The notes below the pieces were generated by a model. That model saw only the letters and a list, made by a program, of their open reading frames with translations, ran no database searches and had not been told where the DNA came from. DNA of 17,378 bases from positions 1 to 17,378 of the forward strand of contig JBKPDW010000262.1 of NCBI GenBank assembly GCA_046728115.1, written 5' to 3'. Both the position numbers and the translations under genes were made by a program. The stretch comes from CAVSWN01 sp046728115 (lineage in GTDB: Bacteria > Acidobacteriota > Vicinamibacteria > Vicinamibacterales > CAVVIG01). Positions 6,641 to 14,873 of this stretch are shown piece by piece; the first letter of the stretch is position 1, and each line of letters opens with the position of its first letter.

Positions 6641-6682
6641 GTTTAGGCGTACAGCGCAATGACGCGACTGTTTAGACGTCTA
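6641..6682. promoter_or_regulatory. Direct repeat and short palindrome in a divergent intergenic region
   Basis: The 194-bp region between divergent genes holds GTTTAGGCGT at 6641-6650 and GTTTAGACGT at 6670-6679, nine of ten bases alike and 29 bp apart. The second copy runs into a perfect 10-bp palindrome, TAGACGTCTA, at 6673-6682. This is a plausible binding site for a regulator of the receiver gene at 6717 or of the secreted CMD gene. No clear -35/-10 pair was identified. Confidence 0.35.
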
Positions 6683-6716
6683 TCGTCCTGTATGGTATCG
6701 TATTGACGACACTCCG

Positions 6717-7211
6717 ATGACGGACCAGGAACACCGATCAGACTGTCGCGACAGGCGACGGTTTCCCCGCGGCGGTCGTCGCGACTACGATCTGCCCGGC
6801 AGGTTCCCCTACGTCCTCGTCGCCGACAGTTACGAGGGTGCAAGGATTCCGTGCGTAAAGTATCTGGATCGATTTGGATTTCGCGTCGAGGAGGCGGTGG
6901 ATGGCAGTGACGCGCTCGCGAAAATCGAGTCGAGGCGATCGCACCTCGTCCTGGTTGAGAGCGGCTTGCCCAACGCTCCGTTGTCGCGCATCGTGCAACG
7001 CATGAGAGGCGGTCAGGTCGAGCGGCCCGTCCCGCTGATCGTGATGACCAGCGATCTCGATGCGGATACGGAGGGCGTTGACAGCGTCTCGCTCATCTCA
7101 GTGCTTCCGAAGCCGTTTTCGCTCTCGACGATGCTCGACGAAATCCGTCGGCTCCTTCGAGAACAACCGCCTTTCCCGGCCGAAGTTTCCGCCTGCGGCG
7201 CTGGCGTCTAA
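6717..7211 (+). CDS. Single-domain pseudo-receiver (response-regulator-like) protein
   Basis: A 164-residue protein with a charged N-terminal tail (1-30; RDRRRFPRGGRR) and one receiver domain (about 31-150). Fold landmarks are clear: PYVLVAD37-S38, a GFRVEEAVDGSDAL helix-strand, SHLVLVE81-SGLP, LIVMT111-SD, and LPK132-PF. In a normal receiver position 81 is the phosphorylated Asp and position 38 is the second acidic Mg ligand. Here they are Glu and Ser, while the conserved Thr and Lys are kept. Phosphorylation is therefore unlikely, and Glu may mimic the active state. There is no DNA-binding output domain and no kinase gene nearby. The ribosome-binding site is weak. A 100-residue hypothetical gene follows after 31 bp and may be co-transcribed. 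Confidence 0.82.
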   Translation: MTDQEHRSDCRDRRRFPRGGRRDYDLPGRFPYVLVADSYEGARIPCVKYLDRFGFRVEEAVDGSDALAKIESRRSHLVLVESGLPNAPLSRIVQRMRGGQVERPVPLIVMTSDLDADTEGVDSVSLISVLPKPFSLSTMLDEIRRLLREQPPFPAEVSACGAGV

Positions 7212-7242
7212 GGAGAGGCGTTCCGCGGGCCGCGTCGTTCGA

Positions 7243-7545
7243 ATGCCACCACGGTTCGCGTACTGGACCATCCTCATCGACGACGCGCCGACGGCTTTTC
7301 GCGCGCGGGACGCCGACGAACTGCTGCCGACGCTCAATCAGCTGAAGCGGAAAAACGCCAATGTGGCGCTGAAGTGGTTTTCGGGCGGCAAGCTCTGGGC
7401 GTCGCCCGATGCTGCGAGACAAGCACGACAGCGGCCGCGGCCCGCACGCGAACAGCGCAGCGCCGCCTGGCGACCCGGCGGAGCGCATCGAGATCCACAG
7501 GATCGTCACGAACGTTTTTCGAAACGAAACCGCCGCAAGCGTTAG
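7243..7545 (+). CDS. Conserved hypothetical protein, 100 residues, basic C-terminus
   Basis: Begins MPPRFAYWTILIDDAPTAFR and continues with ELLPTLNQLKRKN and VALKWFSGGKLWASPDAAR. It ends in a basic, probably disordered tail with WRPGGAHRDPQDRHERFSKR. I recall proteins with this YWTILID...P-T-A-F-R-A...KWF...G-LW pattern and a W-R-P-G-G-x-H-x-D-P tail in Acidobacteriota and some other soil bacteria, but know no function. The tail suggests nucleic-acid or ribosome contact; that is a guess. No signal peptide or membrane segment. I chose the ATG at 7243 because the conserved N-terminus starts there; the frame is open back to 7060, but that stretch lies over the receiver gene. It converges with dusB, with 11 bp between stops. 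Confidence 0.75.
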   Translation: MPPRFAYWTILIDDAPTAFRARDADELLPTLNQLKRKNANVALKWFSGGKLWASPDAARQARQRPRPAREQRSAAWRPGGAHRDPQDRHERFSKRNRRKR

Positions 7546-7553
7546 AGGCGGCG
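7531..7553. terminator. Weak hairpin at the convergent 3' ends
   Basis: CGCCGC at 7531-7536 pairs with GCGGCG at 7548-7553 across an 11-base loop, spanning the end of the 100-residue gene and ending 4 bp before the dusB stop. Only a short CATTT follows. It is the sole candidate for ending transcription between the two convergent genes. Confidence 0.25.
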
Positions 7554-7556
7554 CAT

Positions 7557-8585
7557 TTACAGCGTCGCCGTGTGCTCGATCGGCGGCGCCAGCGGTTCGT
7601 CGCTTTCCCGCCAGAAGAATTCCACGATGGCTTCGCGCAGTCGTACCAGCGAATCGGTCGTGTTGATCACGGTTCGCAGGTGCGACCCGTTTTCGAGGCC
7701 TTTCGTGTACCACGACGCAAGCGCACGAACTTTGTTGACGATCCAACGGTCGTGGCTGACCAGGCGTGATTCATCAATACGCTCGTGCTGAAGCAGCTCG
7801 ATGTACTCCAGCAGGAATCGTCCGCGATCCTCGAGCGTCACGTCGCGCGGCTCCCGGCCCGCGGCCAGATCGGTGGCTTGCGCAAGAATCCAGGGATTCC
7901 GCAGCACACCACGGCCGACGAGCACGCCTTCGATCCCCGCCTGCATGCGCGCGACGATGTGCTCGGGTTCGGTGCAGTCGCCGCTGCCGAACACCGGAAT
8001 CGCGAGCTCGTCGGCAATCCGCGCGACCAGGTCCCAGTCCGCGGTTCCACTGTAGCTTTGAGCCGCCGTCCGGCCGTGCACGGCGATGGCCGCCGCGCCG
8101 GCATCCTCGACCATCCTGGCGAGCGTCGGCGCGTTCCGCTCCCCATCGTTCCAGCCCGCTCGCATCTTGACCGTCACAGGTATCGCCACCGCACTGGTCA
8201 TGGAGGCGATGACGCCTGCGGCATGGGCCGGCTCGCGCATCAGGCTGCAGCCGGCATTGTGCTTGGCGATTTTCGGAACGGGGCACCCCATGTTGACGTC
8301 GACGATGTCGGCGCCCATGCCCTCCACGATCTGCGCCGCCGCAGCCATCTTCTCGGGATCGCCGCCGAAGATTTGAATGGAGACGGGCCGCTCTTCCTCG
8401 GTGTACTCGGCGTACTCGAGCGTGCGATCGATCCCGCGCATCAATCCTTCGGCACTGACCATTTCGGTCACGACGAGTCCGCAGCCGCCAAGGCGCTTCA
8501 CGAGGCGGCGAAATGCCGTGTCGGTCATGCCGGCCATTGGCGCAATGGCGAACGGCCACGCCAGATCAACTGAACCGATTTTCAT
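7557..8585 (-). CDS. dusB: tRNA-dihydrouridine synthase, DusB type
   Basis: A 342-residue cytoplasmic flavoenzyme that reduces specific uridines in tRNA to dihydrouridine with NADPH and FMN. It has a TIM-barrel with the family signatures: IAPMAGMTDTAFR (14-26) at the FMN site, QIFGGDPEKM (71-80), DVNMGCPVPKIAKHNAGC with catalytic C101, VTVKMRAGWND (137-147), VHGRTAAQSYSG (169-180), FGSGD (199-203) and VGRGVLRNPWI (223-233). A helical tRNA-binding C-terminal domain follows from about 245. The length is typical. It starts 34 bp after the NusG-paralogue gene and is likely the last gene of the mfd operon. Its Shine-Dalgarno is weak. DusB fits better than DusA or DusC, judged on the HGRTxAQ and GSGD motifs. 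Confidence 0.95.
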   Translation of the reverse strand: MKIGSVDLAWPFAIAPMAGMTDTAFRRLVKRLGGCGLVVTEMVSAEGLMRGIDRTLEYAEYTEEERPVSIQIFGGDPEKMAAAAQIVEGMGADIVDVNMGCPVPKIAKHNAGCSLMREPAHAAGVIASMTSAVAIPVTVKMRAGWNDGERNAPTLARMVEDAGAAAIAVHGRTAAQSYSGTADWDLVARIADELAIPVFGSGDCTEPEHIVARMQAGIEGVLVGRGVLRNPWILAQATDLAAGREPRDVTLEDRGRFLLEYIELLQHERIDESRLVSHDRWIVNKVRALASWYTKGLENGSHLRTVINTTDSLVRLREAIVEFFWRESDEPLAPPIEHTATL

Positions 8586-8619
8586 ACAGCACGATCAACA
8601 GGGCGCACACCAAACCACC

Positions 8620-9132
8620 TTAGTACGGCTTGACATCGGCTGCATCGACTTCAACGCTCACAGCCTGTCCGATCAGATCCACCGACAGCACGAGCCGCGC
8701 CTTGGGGGCGTCCTTCCGCATCAGTCGTCCAATCACGCCGCGCAGCGGACCGTGCACGACTTCGACCATCATGCCTTCGCGAATCAGCGGGCAGGGATCG
8801 TATTGCAGATCGCTGCCCACCAGCAGCCGGATGCTATCGAGCTCGAAGGCGGGGATCGGCGCCGGTTTGCCTTCGAACGACACGATGTTGACGACGCCGG
8901 TGCACTTGAGAATCGGCAGTGCGTCGGCGGGATCGAATCGCGCGAAGCAGTAACCGGGGAACAGCGGCCAGTCGATCTTCTTCTTGCGATCCTTCCAGCG
9001 GCTCCAGCGGGTAATCGTCGGCAGGAACGCCTCGACGCGCTTGCGTTCGAGCTGGTCACGCACCACCTGTTCGTGACGCGAACGGGTCCAGATGGCGTAC
9101 CACTGGGATTGCGTCGTGTCTCGCTCCGTCAC
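8620..9132 (-). CDS. NusG-paralogue transcription antiterminator (UpxY/RfaH type)
   Basis: A 170-residue protein with an NGN domain (about 10-105: WYAIWTRSRHEQVVRDQLER, FLPTITRWSRWKDRKKKIDW, PLFPGYCFARFD) and a C-terminal KOW domain (about 117-168; IREGMMVEVVHGPLRGVIG). NGN-KOW paralogues of this sort bind paused RNA polymerase and let it read through long, often polysaccharide, operons. I place the start at the GTG at 9132, which overlaps the stop of the SurA-like gene as GTGA and leaves 10 residues before the NGN domain; an in-frame ATG at 9201 would add a 23-residue Arg/Glu-rich tail. Being inside an mfd-surA-dus operon is unusual for this family; a polysaccharide cluster lies just upstream of mfd. 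General NusG is less likely, because that gene sits with secE and rplK. Confidence 0.85.
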   Translation of the reverse strand: MTERDTTQSQWYAIWTRSRHEQVVRDQLERKRVEAFLPTITRWSRWKDRKKKIDWPLFPGYCFARFDPADALPILKCTGVVNIVSFEGKPAPIPAFELDSIRLLVGSDLQYDPCPLIREGMMVEVVHGPLRGVIGRLMRKDAPKARLVLSVDLIGQAVSVEVDAADVKPY

Positions 9133-10193
9133 GGAGACACGCCGTTCGCCTGTTGCTTCAACCCTTCGTCGAACGCCTTCTTCACGTCCGGATTCTTCCA
9201 CTCGATGATGGCCTGGTTGCGGAGCTTCTCGATGTATTTCTGAAATTCGGCTTTGCGCTTCTCGGTGAATACCCGCTCGCTGATCTGATCGCGCGCCTGA
9301 TCGAACGACTGCGTCTGCGCCGCCGTGAGGTTCTCGAGCTTCAGCAGTTGGTATCCGCGCGGGATGCGAATCGGCTCGCTCACCTGCCCGACCTTCATGC
9401 CTTCAATCAAAGTCCGGAGCTGCGGGGCGATGTCGTTGAGGCTGATCGGCCCAATCAAGCCGCCGTTCGCCTTCGACGGTGCATCGGAAATCTCGGCGGC
9501 AAGCTTATCGAAGCTTTCGCCGCCCGTGGTCACGCGCGCGCGGATCTGATCGATCTGCGCCTTTGCGGCTTCGTCGGCGCTCACATTCAGGCCTCGAGAA
9601 TCCGTCGGGACCGGCACCTGGATTTCCCGGAGGGTCACCGCCGGGGGCGTGGTGAATTCCCGCATGTGACTGTCGTAGTACTTTCGCGCTTCTTCCTCGG
9701 TGACGCCGATTCTGCCGAGCACTTCGTTCTGCTGCACTTTCTGAACGATCATCTGCTTCTCGAGATTGCGCCGCAGATCCGCCATCGTCATGTTCTCGGC
9801 CTTGAGCGCCGCCTGGAACTGTTCGTCGGTCTCGATTTTGTTTTCACGGCGGATGTCGTCGACGACTTTCTTGAACTGATCGTCGGACAGCTTGTAGCCG
9901 AGTTCGCGCCCGCGCTGCACGACCACCATCTCGTCCACGGCGTCCACCATGATCTGAGGCGTGATCTCGTCAAGTGCCTTGCGCAGCTGTTCGTTGCCCG
10001 CGTCGCTCTTCAGATCGAACTGCTGGCCTTTCTGCCGCAGCATCAGCACCTGACGCTGTTCGAGGTCGGTCTTGGTGAAGATGTCGCCGTTCACCTTGAC
10101 CAGAATCTGTTCGATGATGTCCGCTCGCGCCGCAGCGCCCGCCACGACGAGCGTCAGAACCACGAGCGGGAGCACGATCCTGTGTTTAGCCAT
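9129..10193 (-). CDS. Periplasmic peptidyl-prolyl isomerase/chaperone, SurA/PpiC-like
   Basis: A 354-residue exported chaperone. Residues 1-24 form a Sec signal peptide (LVVAGAAARA before D25). An N-terminal SurA-type helical region (about 25-175; DIIEQILVKVNGDIFTKTDL, LRRNLEKQMIVQKV) is followed by one parvulin rotamase domain (about 184-290) with VTLREIQVPV, FDKLAAEISDAPSKANGGLI and ISEPIRIPRGYQLLKLE-like strands. The tail is helical and charged. It probably helps fold outer-membrane or exported proteins. SurA of enterobacteria has two parvulin domains, so I give no symbol. It starts 21 bp after the mfd stop, and its own stop overlaps the NusG-paralogue start by 4 bp. Alternative: PrsA-like foldase, but there is no lipobox. 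Confidence 0.88.
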   Translation of the reverse strand: MAKHRIVLPLVVLTLVVAGAAARADIIEQILVKVNGDIFTKTDLEQRQVLMLRQKGQQFDLKSDAGNEQLRKALDEITPQIMVDAVDEMVVVQRGRELGYKLSDDQFKKVVDDIRRENKIETDEQFQAALKAENMTMADLRRNLEKQMIVQKVQQNEVLGRIGVTEEEARKYYDSHMREFTTPPAVTLREIQVPVPTDSRGLNVSADEAAKAQIDQIRARVTTGGESFDKLAAEISDAPSKANGGLIGPISLNDIAPQLRTLIEGMKVGQVSEPIRIPRGYQLLKLENLTAAQTQSFDQARDQISERVFTEKRKAEFQKYIEKLRNQAIIEWKNPDVKKAFDEGLKQQANGVSP

Positions 10194-10214
10194 AAACCAC
10201 TTGAACCCAATATT

Positions 10215-13200
10215 TTACCCCTCATCGAGCAGGTCGCTCAACAACGCGCCAACTCGCTCGAATACTCCACCCGGAGCGCGCGGATTTTCCTTCGCTGGGC
10301 GCAGGATCTGTTCCTTGCTGAAGCCGGGCTTGACCTCGCCCGCAAGCGCCCGCGCGGTCCACCAGCTCGGCGCGGCCGCCGGGGATCTGGAGCGGCCTTT
10401 TCCACGGCTGACGGCCGGGGCCTGATAGCTCGCCGAACGACTCTTACCAGCCAGCGGCCCTGACCCGTCAGGCATGTCGAGCGAAAGCTTGAGCGCCGCA
10501 GGCGGGACGAGCGTGAGATCGGTGCGCTGCCGCACCAGCGCCACCAGTCGCACGGGATCGACCCTCGCCTGCGGTCTGAACTTTAAGACGACCGTGCGCG
10601 CTTCGCGGTCGATGCTCTCGACCCCGAGCCGATCGGCCATCACGCGAATTCGTCCGTAATCGGCCAGGTTGAGCAGCGGATCCGGAAGCGATCCGTACCG
10701 ATCGGTCGCCTCCTCGAGCACACGATCGATTTCCTCGTCGCGCCGCGCCGCGGCAACTTTGCGGTACAGCATCAACCGCTGATTCATATCCGGGATGTAC
10801 GCCTCATCGATTCGCAAATCCACCCGCAGGTTCACGGTCGCTCGCACATCGTCCTCGAGTTCCTCCCCCTTGAGCTCGCGGACCGTCTGTTCGAGGAGTT
10901 TCATGTACATCTCGAACCCGACCGTATCGATCTGCCCGCTCTGTTCGCCGCCCAGCAGATTCCCCGCGCCGCGAATCTCCAGATCGAGCGCCGCGACGCG
11001 GAATCCGCTGCCGAGATCACTGAATTCCTTGATGGCGGCCAGACGCTTCTTGGCCACGGGCGACAGGTTGTCTTCCGGCGGAATCAGGAGGTACGCGTAC
11101 GCCGGTCGATCCGATCGGCCGACGCGGCCGCGCAACTGGTACAGCTGCGAGAGCCCGTACCGATCGGCGCGATTGATGATGATCGTGTTCGCGTTCGGGA
11201 TATCGAGGCCGTTTTCGACGATGGTGGTCGCCAGCAGGACGTCGAATTTCTTCGCGATGAAGTCCATCATCGCGTGTTCGAGCGCGTCCTCGTCCATCTG
11301 TCCGTGTCCGACGACGACGCGCGCTTCCGGGACCAGCCGCTGCACCAGGCTCCCAATCGAGAAGATCGATTCCACACGGTTGTGGACGAAGTACACCTGG
11401 CCGGACCGCGCGAGCTCGTTGCGGATGGCACGGCCGATCACCTGCTGATCGAATTTGACGACGTTGGTCTGAATCGACAGGCGATCTTTCGGCGGCGTTT
11501 CGATGATCGACATGTCGCGGATGCCGACGAGGGACATGTTGAGCGTGCGTGGAATCGGTGTCGCGCTCATGGTCAGCACGTCGACCTTCTTCTTGAGCTG
11601 CTTGATCTTCTCCTTGTGCGCCACGCCGAAGCGTTGCTCTTCGTCGACAACGAGGAGTCCAAGGTCGCGGAACTGCACGTCCTTCGACAGCAGGCGATGC
11701 GTGCCGACGATGACGTCGACTCTGCCGGCGGCAAGATCCGCGATCGCAGCCTTCTGTTCCGCCTTGCTGCGGAACCGGCTGACCATTTCGATTCGGACTG
11801 GAAAGCCGGCGAATCGTTCCTTGAGCGTCTTCTCGTGCTGAAAGGCCAGGACCGTCGTCGGCGCCAGCACGGCCACCTGCTTGCCGTCCATTACCGCCTT
11901 GAAGGCGGCGCGCATCGCCACCTCCGTTTTGCCGTACCCGACGTCGCCGCACAGCAGCCGATCCATCGGCGTCGGCGATTCCATGTCGCGCTTGATGTCG
12001 GCAATCGCCGATTTCTGATCGGGCGTCAGCTCGTATTCGAACGTTTCCTCGAATTCCTGCTGCCAGTGCGAATCGGCAGTGAAGGCATGGCCCGGGATGG
12101 CCTGGCGCGCGGCGTAGAGCTTGAGCAACTCCTCGGCCATGTCGCGCATCGCCTTCTTGACCCTGGTCTTGGCTCGTTCCCACGACGTACCGCCCAGACG
12201 ATCGACAGGCGGTTTGGTGGCGCCGGAATATTTCTGGACCAGGTCGAGCCGTTCGACCGGAACGAACAGCTTGTCGTCGGCCGCGTAGCGCAATTCGAGA
12301 AATTCCTGCACCGTTTCGCCGACGCCTATCTGCCTGAGACCGACGAACATCCCGATCCCGTGGTCGATGTGGACGACGAAATCGCCGATCTTGAGATCGC
12401 GAAGATCGGAGAGGAAGGCCTTCGTCGCCGAGCGGCGGCGCTCCGATGCACGACGCTCCTCTTCGAATACGTCGGTTTCCGCATAGATTTGAAGCCCGGC
12501 ATCTGGCAGGCGGAACCCGCGGGACAGCGCGCCGACCGCCACGAGCACGACTGCATAGCGGGCATCTTCGGCGCGCTCCACCGGCACTGCGAACACTTCG
12601 CGTTCTTTCAGCAGCTCGATCGTCCGCTCCGCACGGCCGGGCGTGGCGGCCACGAACAGCGTGGTGTCGCCCTCGTCGCGGCGGCTGCGAATCTCCGACA
12701 CCCAATCCGACACGCGGCCCCGGAGCTCGACCGCCGGTTGACACCGTACGTGATGACTCGGCAGCGCGGGCAATCCGTCTGGTCCGGCCGGGACTGGTTC
12801 GTGCGCGTCGTCGTCCAGACCGAGTTCGGCAAGCCGCGTCGACGGTGCGAGCCGCGAGACGATCGATTCCCTGTCAGCGAACAGCTGATCCGGCGGCGGG
12901 ACCTCCGCCGCGCCGCTCAATGCGGCGTAGCTTTCCTCGAGCTGTTCGATCAGCTTGATCGCGCTGGCTTCAACTTCGTCGTGCTCCGATACGATGATGC
13001 GCGAATCGTGCGACTGGGCAAGGTAGTCGAACAGCGTGGAGGACCGGTCCTGCGAGAGGACATCGTGCAGCGGCACGATGGTGATCTGATCCGTCGCGGC
13101 GATCGAACGCTGCGTCGACGGGTCGTACGTGCGGACCGATTCGATGGTGTCGCCGATGAATTCCAGGCGGACGGGGTACATCTCGCCCGCCGGAAACACG

Positions 13201-13787
13201 TCGAGGATCCCGCCACGGACCGCGAATTCGCCGTGCTCGTCGGCCGGATCCTCCCGGGAAAAACCGGCATCGACGAGCAACTCGGCGAGATCGGTGGGGG
13301 CGATGTCCAGCCCGGGCCTGAGGTCGAGCGACGCCGCCAGCAGCCGCTGCGGCGCAGACACGCGAGGCAACAGGGCAGCTGCTGACGCGACGACGACGCG
13401 GGCCTGGCCGCGGGCTATCCCGTGCAGCGCTCGTGCACGCGCCGAAGTGACGCCGACGTGCGGCGCCAGCCCGCGATAGGGATCGACCTCGTGCGACGGA
13501 TACGGAAGAACCGCGCGGTCCGCGGCGGAGGGGGCAAGAACCTCGAGCGCACCGAGGAAGAACGCGACGTCGGCGCATACCTGTTCGAGGTCGCGATCGC
13601 TCGGCACCAAGTACAGCACGACGCTGTGCGGACGCGCCTGCGCCGCGCCGGCGACGAACAGCGCCTTGGCCGCTGGCGTCAGACCGGAGACCGTACGAGC
13701 GGGCACATCCATGCCGGCGCGCACGATCGCGCTCTTGAGGAGCGCCCGCAGATTGAGGGAAGTCGTCGTCGTCACGACCGGAGCCAA
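10215..13787 (-). CDS. mfd: Transcription-repair coupling factor Mfd
   Basis: An 1190-residue DNA translocase that removes RNA polymerase stalled at DNA damage and recruits UvrA. Domain order is normal: UvrB-like N-terminus (about 30-245; LPYPSHEVDPYRGL, FAVRGGILDVFPAG), a middle domain, the RNA-polymerase interaction domain (about 465-525; KIGDFVVHIDHGIGMFVGL), and the SF2 helicase core with Walker A GDVGYGKTE (614-622), DEEQ box (715-718), the TMSATPIPRTLNMSL segment and the RGRVGRSDRPAYAYLL motif. The TRCF C-terminal domain follows. Residues about 1111-1140 form an Arg/Ser/Pro-rich linker (KSRSASYQAPAVSRGKGRSR) before a conserved-looking tail (WWTARALAGEVKPGFSKEQI). The 13787 start codon is TTG; a GTG four codons later is an alternative. 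First gene of a likely mfd-surA-nusG-like-dusB operon. Confidence 0.97.
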   Translation of the reverse strand: MAPVVTTTTSLNLRALLKSAIVRAGMDVPARTVSGLTPAAKALFVAGAAQARPHSVVLYLVPSDRDLEQVCADVAFFLGALEVLAPSAADRAVLPYPSHEVDPYRGLAPHVGVTSARARALHGIARGQARVVVASAAALLPRVSAPQRLLAASLDLRPGLDIAPTDLAELLVDAGFSREDPADEHGEFAVRGGILDVFPAGEMYPVRLEFIGDTIESVRTYDPSTQRSIAATDQITIVPLHDVLSQDRSSTLFDYLAQSHDSRIIVSEHDEVEASAIKLIEQLEESYAALSGAAEVPPPDQLFADRESIVSRLAPSTRLAELGLDDDAHEPVPAGPDGLPALPSHHVRCQPAVELRGRVSDWVSEIRSRRDEGDTTLFVAATPGRAERTIELLKEREVFAVPVERAEDARYAVVLVAVGALSRGFRLPDAGLQIYAETDVFEEERRASERRRSATKAFLSDLRDLKIGDFVVHIDHGIGMFVGLRQIGVGETVQEFLELRYAADDKLFVPVERLDLVQKYSGATKPPVDRLGGTSWERAKTRVKKAMRDMAEELLKLYAARQAIPGHAFTADSHWQQEFEETFEYELTPDQKSAIADIKRDMESPTPMDRLLCGDVGYGKTEVAMRAAFKAVMDGKQVAVLAPTTVLAFQHEKTLKERFAGFPVRIEMVSRFRSKAEQKAAIADLAAGRVDVIVGTHRLLSKDVQFRDLGLLVVDEEQRFGVAHKEKIKQLKKKVDVLTMSATPIPRTLNMSLVGIRDMSIIETPPKDRLSIQTNVVKFDQQVIGRAIRNELARSGQVYFVHNRVESIFSIGSLVQRLVPEARVVVGHGQMDEDALEHAMMDFIAKKFDVLLATTIVENGLDIPNANTIIINRADRYGLSQLYQLRGRVGRSDRPAYAYLLIPPEDNLSPVAKKRLAAIKEFSDLGSGFRVAALDLEIRGAGNLLGGEQSGQIDTVGFEMYMKLLEQTVRELKGEELEDDVRATVNLRVDLRIDEAYIPDMNQRLMLYRKVAAARRDEEIDRVLEEATDRYGSLPDPLLNLADYGRIRVMADRLGVESIDREARTVVLKFRPQARVDPVRLVALVRQRTDLTLVPPAALKLSLDMPDGSGPLAGKSRSASYQAPAVSRGKGRSRSPAAAPSWWTARALAGEVKPGFSKEQILRPAKENPRAPGGVFERVGALLSDLLDEG

Positions 13788-13841
13788 ATTCCCAGTGTAG
13801 TGCAGTACGTTTTTCTGAAGCGCGAAGGTTTGGGACAGCGA

Positions 13842-14873
13842 TTACGCGAGATCGGACCAGCGGAGCTGCGTGTCCGCGGGGATCGTCCGCGTTGCACGCC
13901 GCCCCAGCACCCGATCGTAGTCTGGGGCCTTTATCTCACCCGTGCCGGGACGCTTGACCCAGACATTCGCTTTCGACAGCTCATCGCCTTGCTTCACGTC
14001 CTGGATCGTCACGACACAGGCGTATGCAAAATCGATGGTGGGTTTCTCGTCTGGCAGGATCGTCTTGCTGCCGCCGAGCGCTTCGAATACGGCGCGAGAG
14101 CCGAGCACGAGATCAGCCAGCTCGGCCGGATCCATGGAGATGGGAATGTCGGGTCCGGGCCAGCTTTTGTCCGATGTGAAATGCCGTTCGAGGATCCGCG
14201 CCCCGAGCGCGACCGCCGCCAGGCACGTGTAGTTGCCTTGCGTGTGATCGCTCAGGCCGACCACCGCGTCGGGAAAGGCGTCGCGTAACTGCGGGATGGC
14301 CCCGAGACGGACCTTCGTGTATGGGGTCGGGTACATCGATGTGCAGTGCGTCAGCGCAAACGGTACGCCAGAGGTTCGAAGAATTTCGACAGCCGGACGA
14401 ATGCTGTCGAGATCGTTCATGCCAGTGCTGAGAATGACCGGCTTGCCAAAGGCAGCGATGTGCCGTACGAGCGGATAGTTGTTGCATTCGCCGGAGCCAA
14501 TCTTGTACGCGGCGACGCCCATACGTTCGAGCCTGTCCGCCGCGGCTCTGGAAAACGGCGTCGAGAGGTAGATCAACCCGGCCGCTTCGGCATGCTGCTT
14601 GAGCATCCGATCGTCGCCTTCCGACAGCGCGCAGCGCGCCATGATGTCCCAGATGCTGACGGTCGCGTTTCCAGGGACGACATCGTTTGGAATCATCTCG
14701 TCTTCGATGATGTGACACTGGAACTTGACGCACTCGCAGCCCGCCCTGGCGGCGTCGTCGATCATGCGACGGGCCTTCGCGACGTCGCCTTCGTGATTGA
14801 TGCCGATCTCGGCGACGACGAGAGGGGGGGCCGCGTCGCCAATCACCCGGTGCTGAATTCGAAACTCGCTCAT
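13842..14873 (-). CDS. NeuB-family sialic-acid-type synthase
   Basis: A 343-residue enzyme of the N-acetylneuraminate/legionaminate/pseudaminate synthase family, which condenses phosphoenolpyruvate with an amino-hexose to give a nine-carbon ulosonic acid for surface glycans. A TIM barrel (1-275) carries VAEIGINHEGD (20-30), KFQ at 50-52, STPFS (104-108), YKIGSGECNN (123-132), ILSTGM (147-152), GLSDHT (206-211) and ERHFTSDKSWPGPD (229-242). The C-terminal antifreeze-like SAF domain (about 283-343) has KRPGTGEIKA (307-316). The start ATG overlaps the upstream stop by 4 bp (ATGA). No NeuA (CMP-transferase) or NeuC is in the window, so the exact sugar product cannot be named. Mfd follows after 54 bp on the same strand. 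Confidence 0.9.
   Translation of the reverse strand: MSEFRIQHRVIGDAAPPLVVAEIGINHEGDVAKARRMIDDAARAGCECVKFQCHIIEDEMIPNDVVPGNATVSIWDIMARCALSEGDDRMLKQHAEAAGLIYLSTPFSRAAADRLERMGVAAYKIGSGECNNYPLVRHIAAFGKPVILSTGMNDLDSIRPAVEILRTSGVPFALTHCTSMYPTPYTKVRLGAIPQLRDAFPDAVVGLSDHTQGNYTCLAAVALGARILERHFTSDKSWPGPDIPISMDPAELADLVLGSRAVFEALGGSKTILPDEKPTIDFAYACVVTIQDVKQGDELSKANVWVKRPGTGEIKAPDYDRVLGRRATRTIPADTQLRWSDLA

Noticed and set aside
9153..10463. A 436-codon plus-strand frame opposite the surA-like gene and the end of mfd
   Set aside because: Leu/His/Arg-rich shadow with no start signal or domain; the opposite strand has a convincing chaperone.
11274..13385. A 703-codon open frame on the plus strand inside mfd
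   Set aside because: It is antisense to a clear Mfd coding sequence; the translation is His/Arg/Asp-rich with no domain. High GC content leaves long spurious frames opposite real genes.
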